A stretch of DNA of 64,000 nucleotides from Aphrocallistes beatrix (taxonomy: Eukaryota > Porifera > Hexactinellida > Sceptrulophora > Aphrocallistidae), in assembly GCA_963281255.1 (NCBI GenBank), contig OY725498.1:1674001-1738000 (forward strand), in the 5' to 3' direction. The notes beneath the pieces were generated by a model. That model saw only the letters and a program-made list of their open reading frames with translations, was not told where the DNA came from and did not search any database. The position numbers were made by a program, and so were the translations under genes. Shown piece after piece: positions 25,115 through 34,023 of this stretch. The stretch's first letter is position 1. Each line of letters opens with the position of its first letter.

Positions 25115-25678
25115 ATGCAGAAAGAAGAATTATCTTATGAATCCGACGAGTACATTGCGGTGGCTAGAAACTTCTTCAATACACTCCCAAACGCCATAAT
25201 AAAGAGTATCTTCAAAATCCATAACAAAACATGTTGGGATAATTTCGTTCAAAAAGTTAAGAACAAAGTTGCGTCAAAATCTTCCGAGGTCGGCGGATAT
25301 GAAGAGAGTTCACTTCAGATCAAACCCCTTTTCCACGGTACATCAGACACAGATCCTGACGTCATTATAGAAGATCCGTCTGGATTCGATATCAAACACT
25401 CCAATCGGGGCATGTGGGGAAAGGGACTCTACTTCGCAGCCAATGCTTCCTATTCTGACGAAGGATATGCTCACAAATCAGAAGGTGGTACTCGTTCTTT
25501 ATTTTTAGCTAAAGTGTTTGTTGGAAATGCAAAGTCCATGGAAGCTCACAATCGTATTAAAGGACCTCCTAAAGGTTACCATTCTGTAACTGGCATACAC
25601 CCTGGTGGCACCCAAGTGTACATTCTGTATGAGAATGGCCTAGCGTATCCAGGCTATCTCATAAGATATACCATCTGA
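25115..25678 (+). CDS. Compact PARP-type ADP-ribosyltransferase
   Basis: 187 residues, essentially only a PARP catalytic domain. The NAD-binding signature is clear: FHGTS with His74, then GKGLYFAANASYSDEGY with Tyr106. The third triad position, before YILY near residue 169, is Val168 rather than the Glu of polymerising PARPs, so mono-ADP-ribosylation (as in PARP10/14-type enzymes) is the likelier activity; this is inference. The segment IIKSIFKIHNKTCWDNFVQK before the domain matches the pre-catalytic helix of that group. There are no macro, WWE or zinc-finger domains. It lies 401 bp after the sacsin-like gene on the same strand. The start is the first in-frame ATG; extra 5' exons cannot be excluded. 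Confidence 0.82.
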   Translation: MQKEELSYESDEYIAVARNFFNTLPNAIIKSIFKIHNKTCWDNFVQKVKNKVASKSSEVGGYEESSLQIKPLFHGTSDTDPDVIIEDPSGFDIKHSNRGMWGKGLYFAANASYSDEGYAHKSEGGTRSLFLAKVFVGNAKSMEAHNRIKGPPKGYHSVTGIHPGGTQVYILYENGLAYPGYLIRYTI

Positions 25679-26679
25679 GCATAGTTCTCATACCGTTATT
25701 TCATAAATATTAGTATAGAGTACTTAATGCAATTTTCAATAAGATTATTTTTAAGATTAATTTATTATTCATTTACGCATAGCTATTTATGAGTATTTAG
25801 GTTTTTTACTTAATGCTTTTTGAATGTGACTTTACGCTGCCTTTTACTATTATAAATTTGATTATATAAAGAGTAATACTATTAATCTAAGTTGTTTAGC
25901 TATATTTTGGGACTTAAAACTACTGTCAACTCACGCTATAATTAAGTTCCTGGACTGCGATTTCACTTTGTTATAAGCGGAGTTTTGTTAAAATCTGATA
26001 CGTATATTGAATTGAATTTTCTTGTTTTGCTTAAAAATTGAGCAAAATATAATTGGGTAGATTATCCATGGAACACCCTGTGTGTAGATTTGCTCCTAAT
26101 TCTACGATTCTGTTCTCGTAAATCCATTTTAAATATCAAGATTAACTCGAGGATAGTACGTATCTCATTTTAACCTAAAACTTAAACGAAAAGTGTACTA
26201 CAGGTTAGTACGTACTCGAGATACAACGTTACTTCCGGCTTAGTACGTACTCATTTCTCTGAACCAGAATTCGTTTATTATATACTAGATTCCTATGTAA
26301 TATCAACTCGGTTCGTACGTACTTACGGATAGCACGTACTTTTTCCGCTTCCCGGAGGGGTACGTACTAACCGAGTTCTATTGTAATTAGCATTGACATT
26401 TTATCGTTTTCGATTACTTCATTAGAAACAAAGCTGTATCCTGAGAACATCCAGGATACCAAATAATTCTTACACCACTACTAGTTAGTACCTTACATTA
26501 GTATAAACTTTTAATTCAGAAAACAATATTTTACAAGTACCAATGGATACACAAACGTACTATGTTCAATCATGTTGGGGATCTTACGCTGTCTTGATGG
26601 ATGTATAAGTAAATTAATCATAATTATTTCAATCTCATTATTCTTCACAATTAGGATTTATAACAGATAATATGTGTGA
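25679..26679. repeat. Intergenic region with scattered TAGTACGTAC motifs
   Basis: Between about 26150 and 26370 the motif (T)AGTACGTACT or its close variants occurs about six times in both orientations, separated by 30-60 bp, with CGAG and CTCG flanks. No TIR pair or coding frame is evident. The rest is AT-rich and unremarkable. Confidence 0.5.
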
Positions 26680-27327
26680 TTAAATAAATCTTGCTGCAAG
26701 AGCATGGCCATAAATTCGAGTTAAACCCACACTCGCCCCGAGCTTCCAATAGTTGTAATGCATCTCTGAGTCAAGATTAGAGAATCTAAACCCTTCACTA
26801 TTTCCGTTGAGAATCCAGTCCGCATTACAGCTAGAGTCTACCGAACTCGTGTTCCCTAGGACATTAGGAAGAATCCTCTCAACCAATGAGAACACAGCTT
26901 TATCTGAGGGAAGTTTGAGTAAAGGAGTGATGTTTTGAGAGAATTCCAAAGGGAGCTTCTCTCCCTCGCTGGGGGACTCCGGCATGTATGCCGTAGCTAG
27001 GTAGTGTCCGTCCTTACTGTCGGTTATGGAGAATGTAAACCTCAGTTTGTTGTTTGGGGTTGCAAGGCTGGAGTTCTTCGAGGATATGTACAACTCCTGA
27101 TTGCTAGCCTTCTCATTTGAGATTCTAACTTCTTTCTTGTGCAGATCTGCTACCATGAACTGTTTCCTATCTTCACCTGTTAACACGATAGAAATGGAAG
27201 TTTCTGAATTGCAACCTTCCTCCTCCTGTACAAATACTTTATAGCCAGGCAGGTACTGTTTGAGAGCCTCTCTTATGACCTGATCATGAGAAAGGACAGT
27301 CGGTAAAACCTGAGAAGCGAATGCCAT
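26680..27327 (-). CDS. Unidentified protein, possibly secreted
   Basis: 215 residues from the ATG at 27327. I do not recognise the family. The N-terminus (MAFASQVLPTVLS) is weakly hydrophobic. It is followed by an alternating pattern of beta-like segments (SISIVLTGEDRKQFMVADL, LRFTFSITDSKDGHYLATAYM) and a Trp- and Tyr-containing C-terminus (MHYNYWKLGASVGL). Cysteines are few. Upstream on the coding strand are TTTCAG acceptor-like sequences, so a 5' exon may exist and the true start may differ. The open frame and its codon pattern support a real gene; function unknown. Confidence 0.55.
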   Translation of the reverse strand: MAFASQVLPTVLSHDQVIREALKQYLPGYKVFVQEEEGCNSETSISIVLTGEDRKQFMVADLHKKEVRISNEKASNQELYISSKNSSLATPNNKLRFTFSITDSKDGHYLATAYMPESPSEGEKLPLEFSQNITPLLKLPSDKAVFSLVERILPNVLGNTSSVDSSCNADWILNGNSEGFRFSNLDSEMHYNYWKLGASVGLTRIYGHALAARFI

Positions 27328-28019
27328 AAAAACTGAAAAATGTCTGAAATGAATATGATCGAAATGTTTTAGTTTAAGTATCAATTGATCGGTGTGTTAA
27401 ATATTCTCATGAATTCACTTTAAATGTTAGACTAAATGAAATGAGACTATAAGGCGAAGCCTCAGTCTAATTAGTTTCTTCTTAATTCCAAAAGACTACA
27501 TGAAGTACTGTGCATAGCATCCATAGAATATCAATTGATTTTAGTAGCGAGAACAGTCTAACTCTAAAATTATAAGAATTCTACACCATTGAGCGCGCTT
27601 AACTTGATCTGTATTCGCTCAGATATTTCCATAGGGTAACTGCTTGCCTAGGTCAATCATGCAAACAAATGTACAATACAGCTGTATTGTACTACGTATT
27701 CCTATTAATATTATAAATAATATGTTTTGAGAGATAATCATCAGCTGTTAGAGAGTTGCTTTGTGCATTTTTCACATGATTCTTCAACATTTTGCACTTT
27801 ATATTTATTTCATATTGTGTACTTATAAAATGCTAAAGTAGCACTATTAGTTTGGTAAATTACGTTGTTCAATTGACTAAGCAAGTCATTGAACAATCTC
27901 AGCCATAGGAGCAAATATATATGGGAGGATGACGGGTGAAATCTAGGGAGATATCCTCCTACACTTCTCAACCATAAATGGAAGCACAAAGATGAAAAAA
28001 GTTTTCTACATTCCCCTCC
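27328..28019. other. Intergenic, no recognisable feature
   Basis: AT-rich sequence with short open frames only; I see no repeat family or RNA gene. Confidence 0.4.
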
Positions 28020-28300
28020 CAAAGGTATTCGTACACCTAAATATTTTCCATCAAAATAGTTGTAAAACTACTATATTTATCAACAATATAGTATAATCTG
28101 TAACAAATACACTAATTTTGACTTTAAATTCGTTTTATTCACATTCGAATTACTAACTCTATAAGCTTTCAACTCATTTACTCTCCTTCAAGCATAAATA
28201 TTTCAACATTACTGCACTGCCACATATTATGAATGAATGCCACTATATAGTATAATGGCGTTAGTGGCACAATGTGTCACGGCTTAGGAATAATTAACTT
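28020..28300. mobile_element. Diverged relative of the 35548-36013 MITE
   Basis: It shares GGTATTCGTACACC near the left end, TTCGAATTACT in the middle, a ...CTCCTTCAAG segment and the ATGCCACTA / AGTGGCACA region with the better preserved element at 35548. Its right arm is degraded. Confidence 0.5.
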
Positions 28301-28479
28301 TAAAATCAGTAAATCAAGTGTGTAGAATATGAATTTTAAACTAAATTACGTCTAACTGTTACTGATTAATTACTATTGACTCCACAAATAGATTAGATCT
28401 ATACAATGTGTGGGAAATATTGGGTGTGTATGATATCTTTCGAAATCCCCATTGAATTAGTGTTATTTCACTATCCGAA

Positions 28480-28672
28480 CGATTTTTTGGATCATTGGTA
28501 CAGAGCTGTTCGGATTAGCGAGGGTGTACTGTACTAAGATATAGTGGAGTTCGCTAGCAACAAATTTTCAAGTCTCTAGTGTAGATTTTGTATTAATTCT
28601 GTTCCTCTATTACTAGCAACCTTTTTGTGAACAAAACCCGAATTGCTAGTAAGCAAATTCCACTGTATACGT
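28480..28672. mobile_element. pogo/Tigger-like MITE remnants
   Basis: CTATCCGAACGATTTTTTGG pairs with TTCGGATTAGCGAGGGTGTA, a form typical of pogo/Tigger ends. Immediately right of it, AGTGGAGTTCGCTAGCAAC (28547) pairs with GCTAGTAAGCAAATTCCACT (28650). These are probably two adjacent or nested small elements. The family name is inference from the ends. Confidence 0.45.
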
Positions 28673-28857
28673 GCATAGATTGGGAATGAATTTTCATGAT
28701 TGATTAACCAAGTAATCCAACAAATTAAAAGAGCACAATAAAATAGACGCAAGAATTATTAATTATTTGCAAGATAAGGAAACGAATTGAAATTCGTTGT
28801 TAACTTAGGTGTTAACTACAAATAATACCTAGGTCATATTCCTAGTACTTCATACGC

Positions 28858-29035
28858 AAGTCAAATTCCTACTTCAGAATATACATGGGTCAAATTCCTA
28901 CTTCAGAATATACATGGGTCAAATTCCTACTTCAGAATATACATGGGTCAAATTCCTACTTCAGAATATACATAGGTCAAATTCCTATCATTATTGTGTA
29001 GGTCACATTGCTGCTTCGATGTAGGTCAAATTCTG
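28858..29035. repeat. 29-bp tandem repeat
   Basis: Four near-identical copies of a 29-bp unit (GGTCAAATTCCTACTTCAGA plus nine bases), flanked by degenerate copies on both sides. There is no spacer/repeat alternation, so it is a minisatellite and not a CRISPR array. Confidence 0.9.
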
Positions 29036-29603
29036 GCGTCCCATGTTATTATGAAGACACCGGAATTAATATATTTTTCAGTCAAATTATAATGCCAAAA
29101 GTTTGTAGTGAATGTGTGCTCCTACCAAAATAGAATCTAAAGTGCCATCTAGTGTTTAATTAAAAGCAAATACAATCCTGGGGACTTGTCCCCCTGATCC
29201 ATCCAATTGTCGCTCGCTTCTACCCTTATTTGACCTCATCCCCCCCCTAGATTTTAATCTGGAGCTGGACGACTAACTTTGTTCAAAGAATATAATCAAT
29301 GCCTACGTTTGATGAATTATAGAATTCCGTCAAATTTTGAGAGACCATTATTTTCAAGATTTAATTTGACTATAAATTCAAAGTATTGCTCAATATACAT
29401 TTTATTATAAGAACCAGTACAAAAATCAAAAATATTAGGCGTCTCCATAGACAAGCTGAAATAACAAAATTTAGAGAAAAGCTGTAAATCTCTATACATG
29501 CACGAGTACCTAAATCTGCATAGAGAAACACACATACCTAATTATACCCAAACAAGACTGATGTTACAGAGATGTATGTATATCGAGCATAGAATAAGTT
29601 TTT
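29036..29603. other. 3' flank of the SID-1 family gene
   Basis: Intergenic, AT-rich sequence with a C/T-rich patch at 29180-29250. No feature is recognised beyond the presumed polyadenylation region of the minus-strand gene. Confidence 0.4.
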
Positions 29604-32219
29604 TCAAATGACTGCAATTTGGTCTCGTGGTTTGAAGCTAAGATTGTCATCAATGATGAGGGTGGAAAGGTAGATAGTGAAAATAGCATACGCGGACATT
29701 ACATGCCAGAGGTCGTGGTAGTCGTAGTAATCAAGGAAAACGCAACCATCATTGAAGTTCCTTGCAGCAGCAGGACTAACTTCCCAATGGATTGCAGTTA
29801 AGCTCCAGAAGTAAAACGCAATCACCCAGAAAACGAGACTTATCACAAGAATTCCGAATGAAAGGAAGAACACCCAAGGTCTGTGTTGGTATTCTTTTTT
29901 AGAAAACTTTAAGATCCAATAGTTGCCGACATAGAGCAGAAGGTTGAGAGCGAAAAAGTAAAGCACTGCTGCAGCAATCGTAGATAGCATTCCTGGAGCC
30001 CACAGTATGATGGAGACGATTATCAGTGAAGTTAATTGTATAATTATCTCGTAAATTCTCGATTTGTTATGTTTTGGCCAGAAAAATATTCGGAACGTTT
30101 CATATGTAGAAGTTCTGTTTTCTCTCCATTCATTAAACCAATACCATCCTAATTCAGGTAACACGTATGTATGAGCGCTAATATTAGTATACACTGTCAT
30201 GAGCACTAATATGATAGTGAGCGCTGTTTTAGAAAAAGGATCTAAATCACCATCATCAGACAGCGATACGAATGTGAAAAACACTGCCATGGATAGAAAT
30301 ACGAAAACGTACGCAGGATTAATTCTCATATCAGGATGTCGCATCTTGTATAACCTGATGCTAAGCATTGAGAGCAATATGTACATGAAGGTGGTGTCGA
30401 ATTGGTAGTTGTTTAGAGAGGGACAGAGGTGGTATATGGCACTCATGATGCCTTCAAAGAAGAGAGCCAGTGCCATGGCATAGTAGAGTCCGAATCTTTG
30501 GGGGATGCCAGTGGTTGGCTGTCCTTCAGCCTTAACCTGCTTGATGTACGTATGATGCTTGAATCGAGTTATGACGACGAAGAGGATGCTGAGTAGGATG
30601 TAGCTTATGTTGCTCCAGATGTTGTTAAATGCACGAAGAGGGCCTGCTTCTCGATCGCACTCAAAATTGAAGTAGCACATATCTTGTACGCCAGTATCTC
30701 GCAGCATTTTTTGGTGGCTAAATGAGACTTGTACAGCTGGTAACATGAAGAATACACCGACGATGAAGACAAGTAGTATGTACATTGCAGCGATTTGGTT
30801 TAATTCTTTTTCCGGCTTTAAATTCACATCGCTGATATTTGCTTCTTTGTCGTTAAGGATTTTGTTGTAGTACTGTATTTTTAAATTTTTGATAGCATTA
30901 CCACTCAACATTTCTCTTTTAAGAGTCTCGAAGTTAATTTTCTCAATTTTTTTTGGTGAGTCAGGCTTAATATCGCTTGCACCTTCATTCTCCTCTTTAA
31001 GTTCATTTTGTTCAGTTTGATCACTTTGCTTCTTTTGCTCCTTTTGTTCATTTTGTTCATTTTGCTCACTTTGCTCACTTTGGCCATCTTTGTCACCTTC
31101 ACTTACTGTGTCTTTTATTTCGAAATCAACATCTGTTTTATCATTACCTTCACTGTCTCCTATAGGTTTATTCTCCTCTTCTCCCTCCCCGGAATCACTC
31201 GATTTTTTAGGTATGGGTTGATCTGTTTTCGATTTTACATCAGAGTCTTGTATATCTATCGATTTATAATGACTAAATGTAGCATAATTCGGGGAATGTT
31301 GCGGAGTAAAGTAGATTATCATCGTTTCGAACCCAATTAGGATTGCGAACATAATGTATGGAATTATGAAGATAATTGTCATGATCAAAATCGGACTCCA
31401 AAATTCAGTATTGCCAGGTTTAACTATGACAGTGATGTTCTTGGAGTAGTGTTCAGATTTTTTATCGCCAACAAATTCCGTTTTAGACCCACATAGTATG
31501 GCAGGAACCGGAATGAGTAGTATCATCATTCTGCCATCTTTGAATTCCGACCGTCTCACTCGAAGATGAGCTCTCTTGAGCAGTGTAAGTTCGAGCCCAT
31601 CTGAGTCAATGCTAGAGCGAATCGTGTAATCGGGAGGGCATGAATAGTTCACAAAGCGTACGAGAGTGCATTGATCGGAAAGGGAAGACAAATGTATTTC
31701 CACAACCTCCACAGACTCGGGGATCTCGTGAATTAAATATTTTAGGACACAAGAAGTAATAGTAGTAGTAGACTTTCTATTCAATTGTAAAATGTTTGAT
31801 TGCGCACCCTCAACTTTTAGGGAATATTGGCGTGGTTGAGGAGAAAACGATTGGATTCTTATCGAGAAATTGAAAGGCTCTGTAGATTGGTGAGTAAATA
31901 AATCTTTACAGAAAAATCTGGACTGGATGAGGCCAATATGTTCATGAATTTTAATGGGAATCGACCAACTTTCAGAATAATTGGGATAGTTCGCGTATAT
32001 GAGAACTTCATTAGAGCTGTCGTTAGAAGAAACATTTGTGTGAACAATAAAATTTGCCTCCTCATATGGAATAACATAATTATATACATGGACAAGAGAG
32101 TGTGATACACTGTCAGTATATTCAACATCAATAGAACCGTTCACAGTAACGAATTGAGACTTGGCACTCAAGCTCATGAGAGCAATGAGAAATAAAAGAA
32201 CCACCTTATTTTTAATCAT
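29604..32219 (-). CDS. SIDT-like: SID-1/SIDT family transmembrane protein
   Basis: 871 residues in one uninterrupted exon. SID-1 of worms and SIDT1/2 of vertebrates are multipass proteins linked to dsRNA transport, and belong to the CREST superfamily of putative membrane hydrolases. Seen here: signal peptide (1-22), N-glycosylation-rich ectodomain (~23-270), a first membrane segment (~274-304), a long acidic cytoplasmic loop (~305-470) with repeated EQ/NEQ/KEQ units, then about ten membrane segments. Family signatures are FNFECDREAGPLRAFNNIWSN (first part at ~518), YHLCPS with His597, Asp608, and the C-terminal HDLWH (~835-839), which supply the conserved metal-site residues. The ATG at 32219 directly precedes the signal peptide. 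Human SIDT1 is a little shorter (about 830 aa); the extra length is in the loop. Whether it carries RNA or lipids is not decided by sequence. Confidence 0.92.
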   Translation of the reverse strand: MIKNKVVLLFLIALMSLSAKSQFVTVNGSIDVEYTDSVSHSLVHVYNYVIPYEEANFIVHTNVSSNDSSNEVLIYANYPNYSESWSIPIKIHEHIGLIQSRFFCKDLFTHQSTEPFNFSIRIQSFSPQPRQYSLKVEGAQSNILQLNRKSTTTITSCVLKYLIHEIPESVEVVEIHLSSLSDQCTLVRFVNYSCPPDYTIRSSIDSDGLELTLLKRAHLRVRRSEFKDGRMMILLIPVPAILCGSKTEFVGDKKSEHYSKNITVIVKPGNTEFWSPILIMTIIFIIPYIMFAILIGFETMIIYFTPQHSPNYATFSHYKSIDIQDSDVKSKTDQPIPKKSSDSGEGEEENKPIGDSEGNDKTDVDFEIKDTVSEGDKDGQSEQSEQNEQNEQKEQKKQSDQTEQNELKEENEGASDIKPDSPKKIEKINFETLKREMLSGNAIKNLKIQYYNKILNDKEANISDVNLKPEKELNQIAAMYILLVFIVGVFFMLPAVQVSFSHQKMLRDTGVQDMCYFNFECDREAGPLRAFNNIWSNISYILLSILFVVITRFKHHTYIKQVKAEGQPTTGIPQRFGLYYAMALALFFEGIMSAIYHLCPSLNNYQFDTTFMYILLSMLSIRLYKMRHPDMRINPAYVFVFLSMAVFFTFVSLSDDGDLDPFSKTALTIILVLMTVYTNISAHTYVLPELGWYWFNEWRENRTSTYETFRIFFWPKHNKSRIYEIIIQLTSLIIVSIILWAPGMLSTIAAAVLYFFALNLLLYVGNYWILKFSKKEYQHRPWVFFLSFGILVISLVFWVIAFYFWSLTAIHWEVSPAAARNFNDGCVFLDYYDYHDLWHVMSAYAIFTIYLSTLIIDDNLSFKPRDQIAVI

Positions 32220-33363
32220 TGGGATGGCAACTTTCCAATTTCAGTCTAGATTTAGTATTCTCTACTACAGTACGTAGCTTTTATATAGTTGTACTACATT
32301 ATTATTTGAAACTAGGCACAGCAAATGCATACGTATATTATACGTGTTACCCATCAAGATTGTTATTAACTAAAAAAATTGCACATTGAGTGGTTCAATA
32401 CGAGTAATTAGTCTGGTTTCTCCATATCTAAGATAGTTTGTAGAAATTGGTTTGGAATGGGAAATAACACGTAAATCTTAATAAAATTAGTAAAAAATAT
32501 GGTGAGCTGTTGAATTTCATTAATAAAAAATGATGAGCTGTTGAATTTCCTTTTTACTGCTCATCACTTTTGTTAGTGCATATGCACTAACAAAAGTGAT
32601 GTATTGCATCAAACTGACTCATTTCATCAGGAATCCTCGTCGGAGGTGTTGCTAGGAATGTGCTTGCATACATGAAAAAAATTGCATGTGTAAGGCAGCG
32701 CCAGGATTTTCATCTGGAGAGGGCTCAGCACTAAAACTTGTATTGCGCCTATGGGTCATCTTCATATCCAGAGGGGGCTCGAGCCTTCTCAGCCCCCCTG
32801 GGCTCGGCGCCTATGTTTTTGAAGGAGGTAAAATTTGTCACCCAAACAGGGGTTCACCGAGGAATTTCTGGGCCGGCAAATCTGACCAGAACCCTAAATC
32901 ACCACATTTTCCGATATAAATATCGTATCGAATCGCTGTTAATAAAATTTAAATTTGCTTCCTTCCATACCATAAGGTAGTAGGATTGTAGGAGGGTTTT
33001 TAATGTTTAGGCTCAGGACTGTGCTCTTATTTCGAAGTGAGAGCTTGACCGCAGTTTCTGTAGAATTCTGAGCTGAGCTAGAACACAATTCAAGTTTCGG
33101 CATGGAGAACTGAGCAGCAGTGCGTTCCTAAACTTGTGTATCGGTATGCATAAACTATAGTCTTATAAGGCCAGAATATATTTTTGTTTAACTCTTCTAA
33201 AAATTTTAGCCGTTCACCCCCCACCCGAGGACTTTTGCTTATATTTCCGAAAGTAGTTAGTATGGAGAAAAAAAATCAAATCGGACAAAGATTTCTCTAG
33301 CCACAGGCCAGAGATGTGGCAATTGGTTTTAAATGTATTTTGATAATCGAATTTAGCTTTCAA
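32220..33363. other. Intergenic region with palindrome and MITE-like segment
   Basis: It holds a perfect 40-bp palindrome (separate entry) and, at 32692-32850, a GC-rich segment with GCAGCGCCAGGATTTT... and ...GGGCTCGGCGCCTATG, a decayed relative of the GTGGCG MITEs. Direct repeats of ATGAGCTGTTGAATTTC occur at 32503 and 32532. It presumably contains divergent promoters for the SID-1 family gene and RSPH1. Confidence 0.5.
32562..32601. repeat. Perfect 40-bp palindrome
   Basis: CATCACTTTTGTTAGTGCAT is followed immediately by its exact reverse complement. It lies about 340 bp upstream of the SID-1 family start codon. It could be a collapsed MITE or a regulatory dyad; sequence does not decide. 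Confidence 0.9.
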
Positions 33364-34023
33364 ATGTCTCAAGACGAGTCTGATGCAGTGGAGGACCAGG
33401 AGCCTGACTTGGGTAGTTATGAGGGAGAACGAAATGAGAAGGACGAGCGACACGGATTCGGGAAGGCTATTTTCTCTAACAAAGACTCGTACGAAGGCCA
33501 CTATCAGTTTGGGAAGCGTCACGGACAGGGAAAGTACCGATTCAAGAATGGGGCCCGTTACGACGGGGAGTACGTGGAGAACAAGAAGCACGGACAGGGC
33601 ACTTTTATCTACGCGGACGGGTCTAAGTATGAAGGCTCATGGGTTGAGAACAAACGCCACGGAACCGGCACCTATACCTACCCCAACGGAGACACGTACG
33701 AGGGGGAATGGTTCGACGACAAACGTCACGGGCAAGGCTGCTACACGTGGATTGACACGAAGAGCCGCTACGAAGGCGCCTGGGCCAACGGGAGGAGGGA
33801 GGGAGAGGGTCGTATCATCCATGCGAATGCAATGACTCTGCAGGCTGCTTTTCTTCAGGACCAACCTCAAGGGCCTGCCGCATACACCTTTGAATACAAC
33901 GACAGTCGACAAGAAGGACAATATGTCCTAGAAGAGCAACCGCCTCCTGAAAACGAGGATGGGGACGACTATGTTCCTGTCTCGGTTCCGAAGTGGATGG
34001 GGGGTAGAGTGGAGAAGGTCTAG
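33364..34023 (+). CDS. RSPH1: Radial spoke head protein 1 homologue (MORN repeats)
   Basis: 219 residues from the ATG at 33364. RSPH1 is part of the radial spoke head of motile axonemes. Six MORN repeats are visible between residues ~20 and ~150 (YEGHYQFGKRHGQGKYRF, YDGEYVENKKHGQGTFIY, YEGSWVENKRHGTGTYTY, YEGEWFDDKRHGQGCYTW and partial units at each end). An acidic N-terminus and a short acidic/Pro C-terminal tail follow the vertebrate pattern, though the human protein (309 aa) has a longer tail. It is a single exon, with codons far richer in G/C than those of the SID-1 family gene next to it. It implies that the organism builds 9+2-type motile cilia. Confidence 0.93.
   Translation: MSQDESDAVEDQEPDLGSYEGERNEKDERHGFGKAIFSNKDSYEGHYQFGKRHGQGKYRFKNGARYDGEYVENKKHGQGTFIYADGSKYEGSWVENKRHGTGTYTYPNGDTYEGEWFDDKRHGQGCYTWIDTKSRYEGAWANGRREGEGRIIHANAMTLQAAFLQDQPQGPAAYTFEYNDSRQEGQYVLEEQPPPENEDGDDYVPVSVPKWMGGRVEKV

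Noticed and set aside
28858..29035. Regular 29-bp repeats resembling a CRISPR array
   Set aside because: The copies are directly adjacent with no unique spacers, the context is eukaryotic and there are no cas genes.
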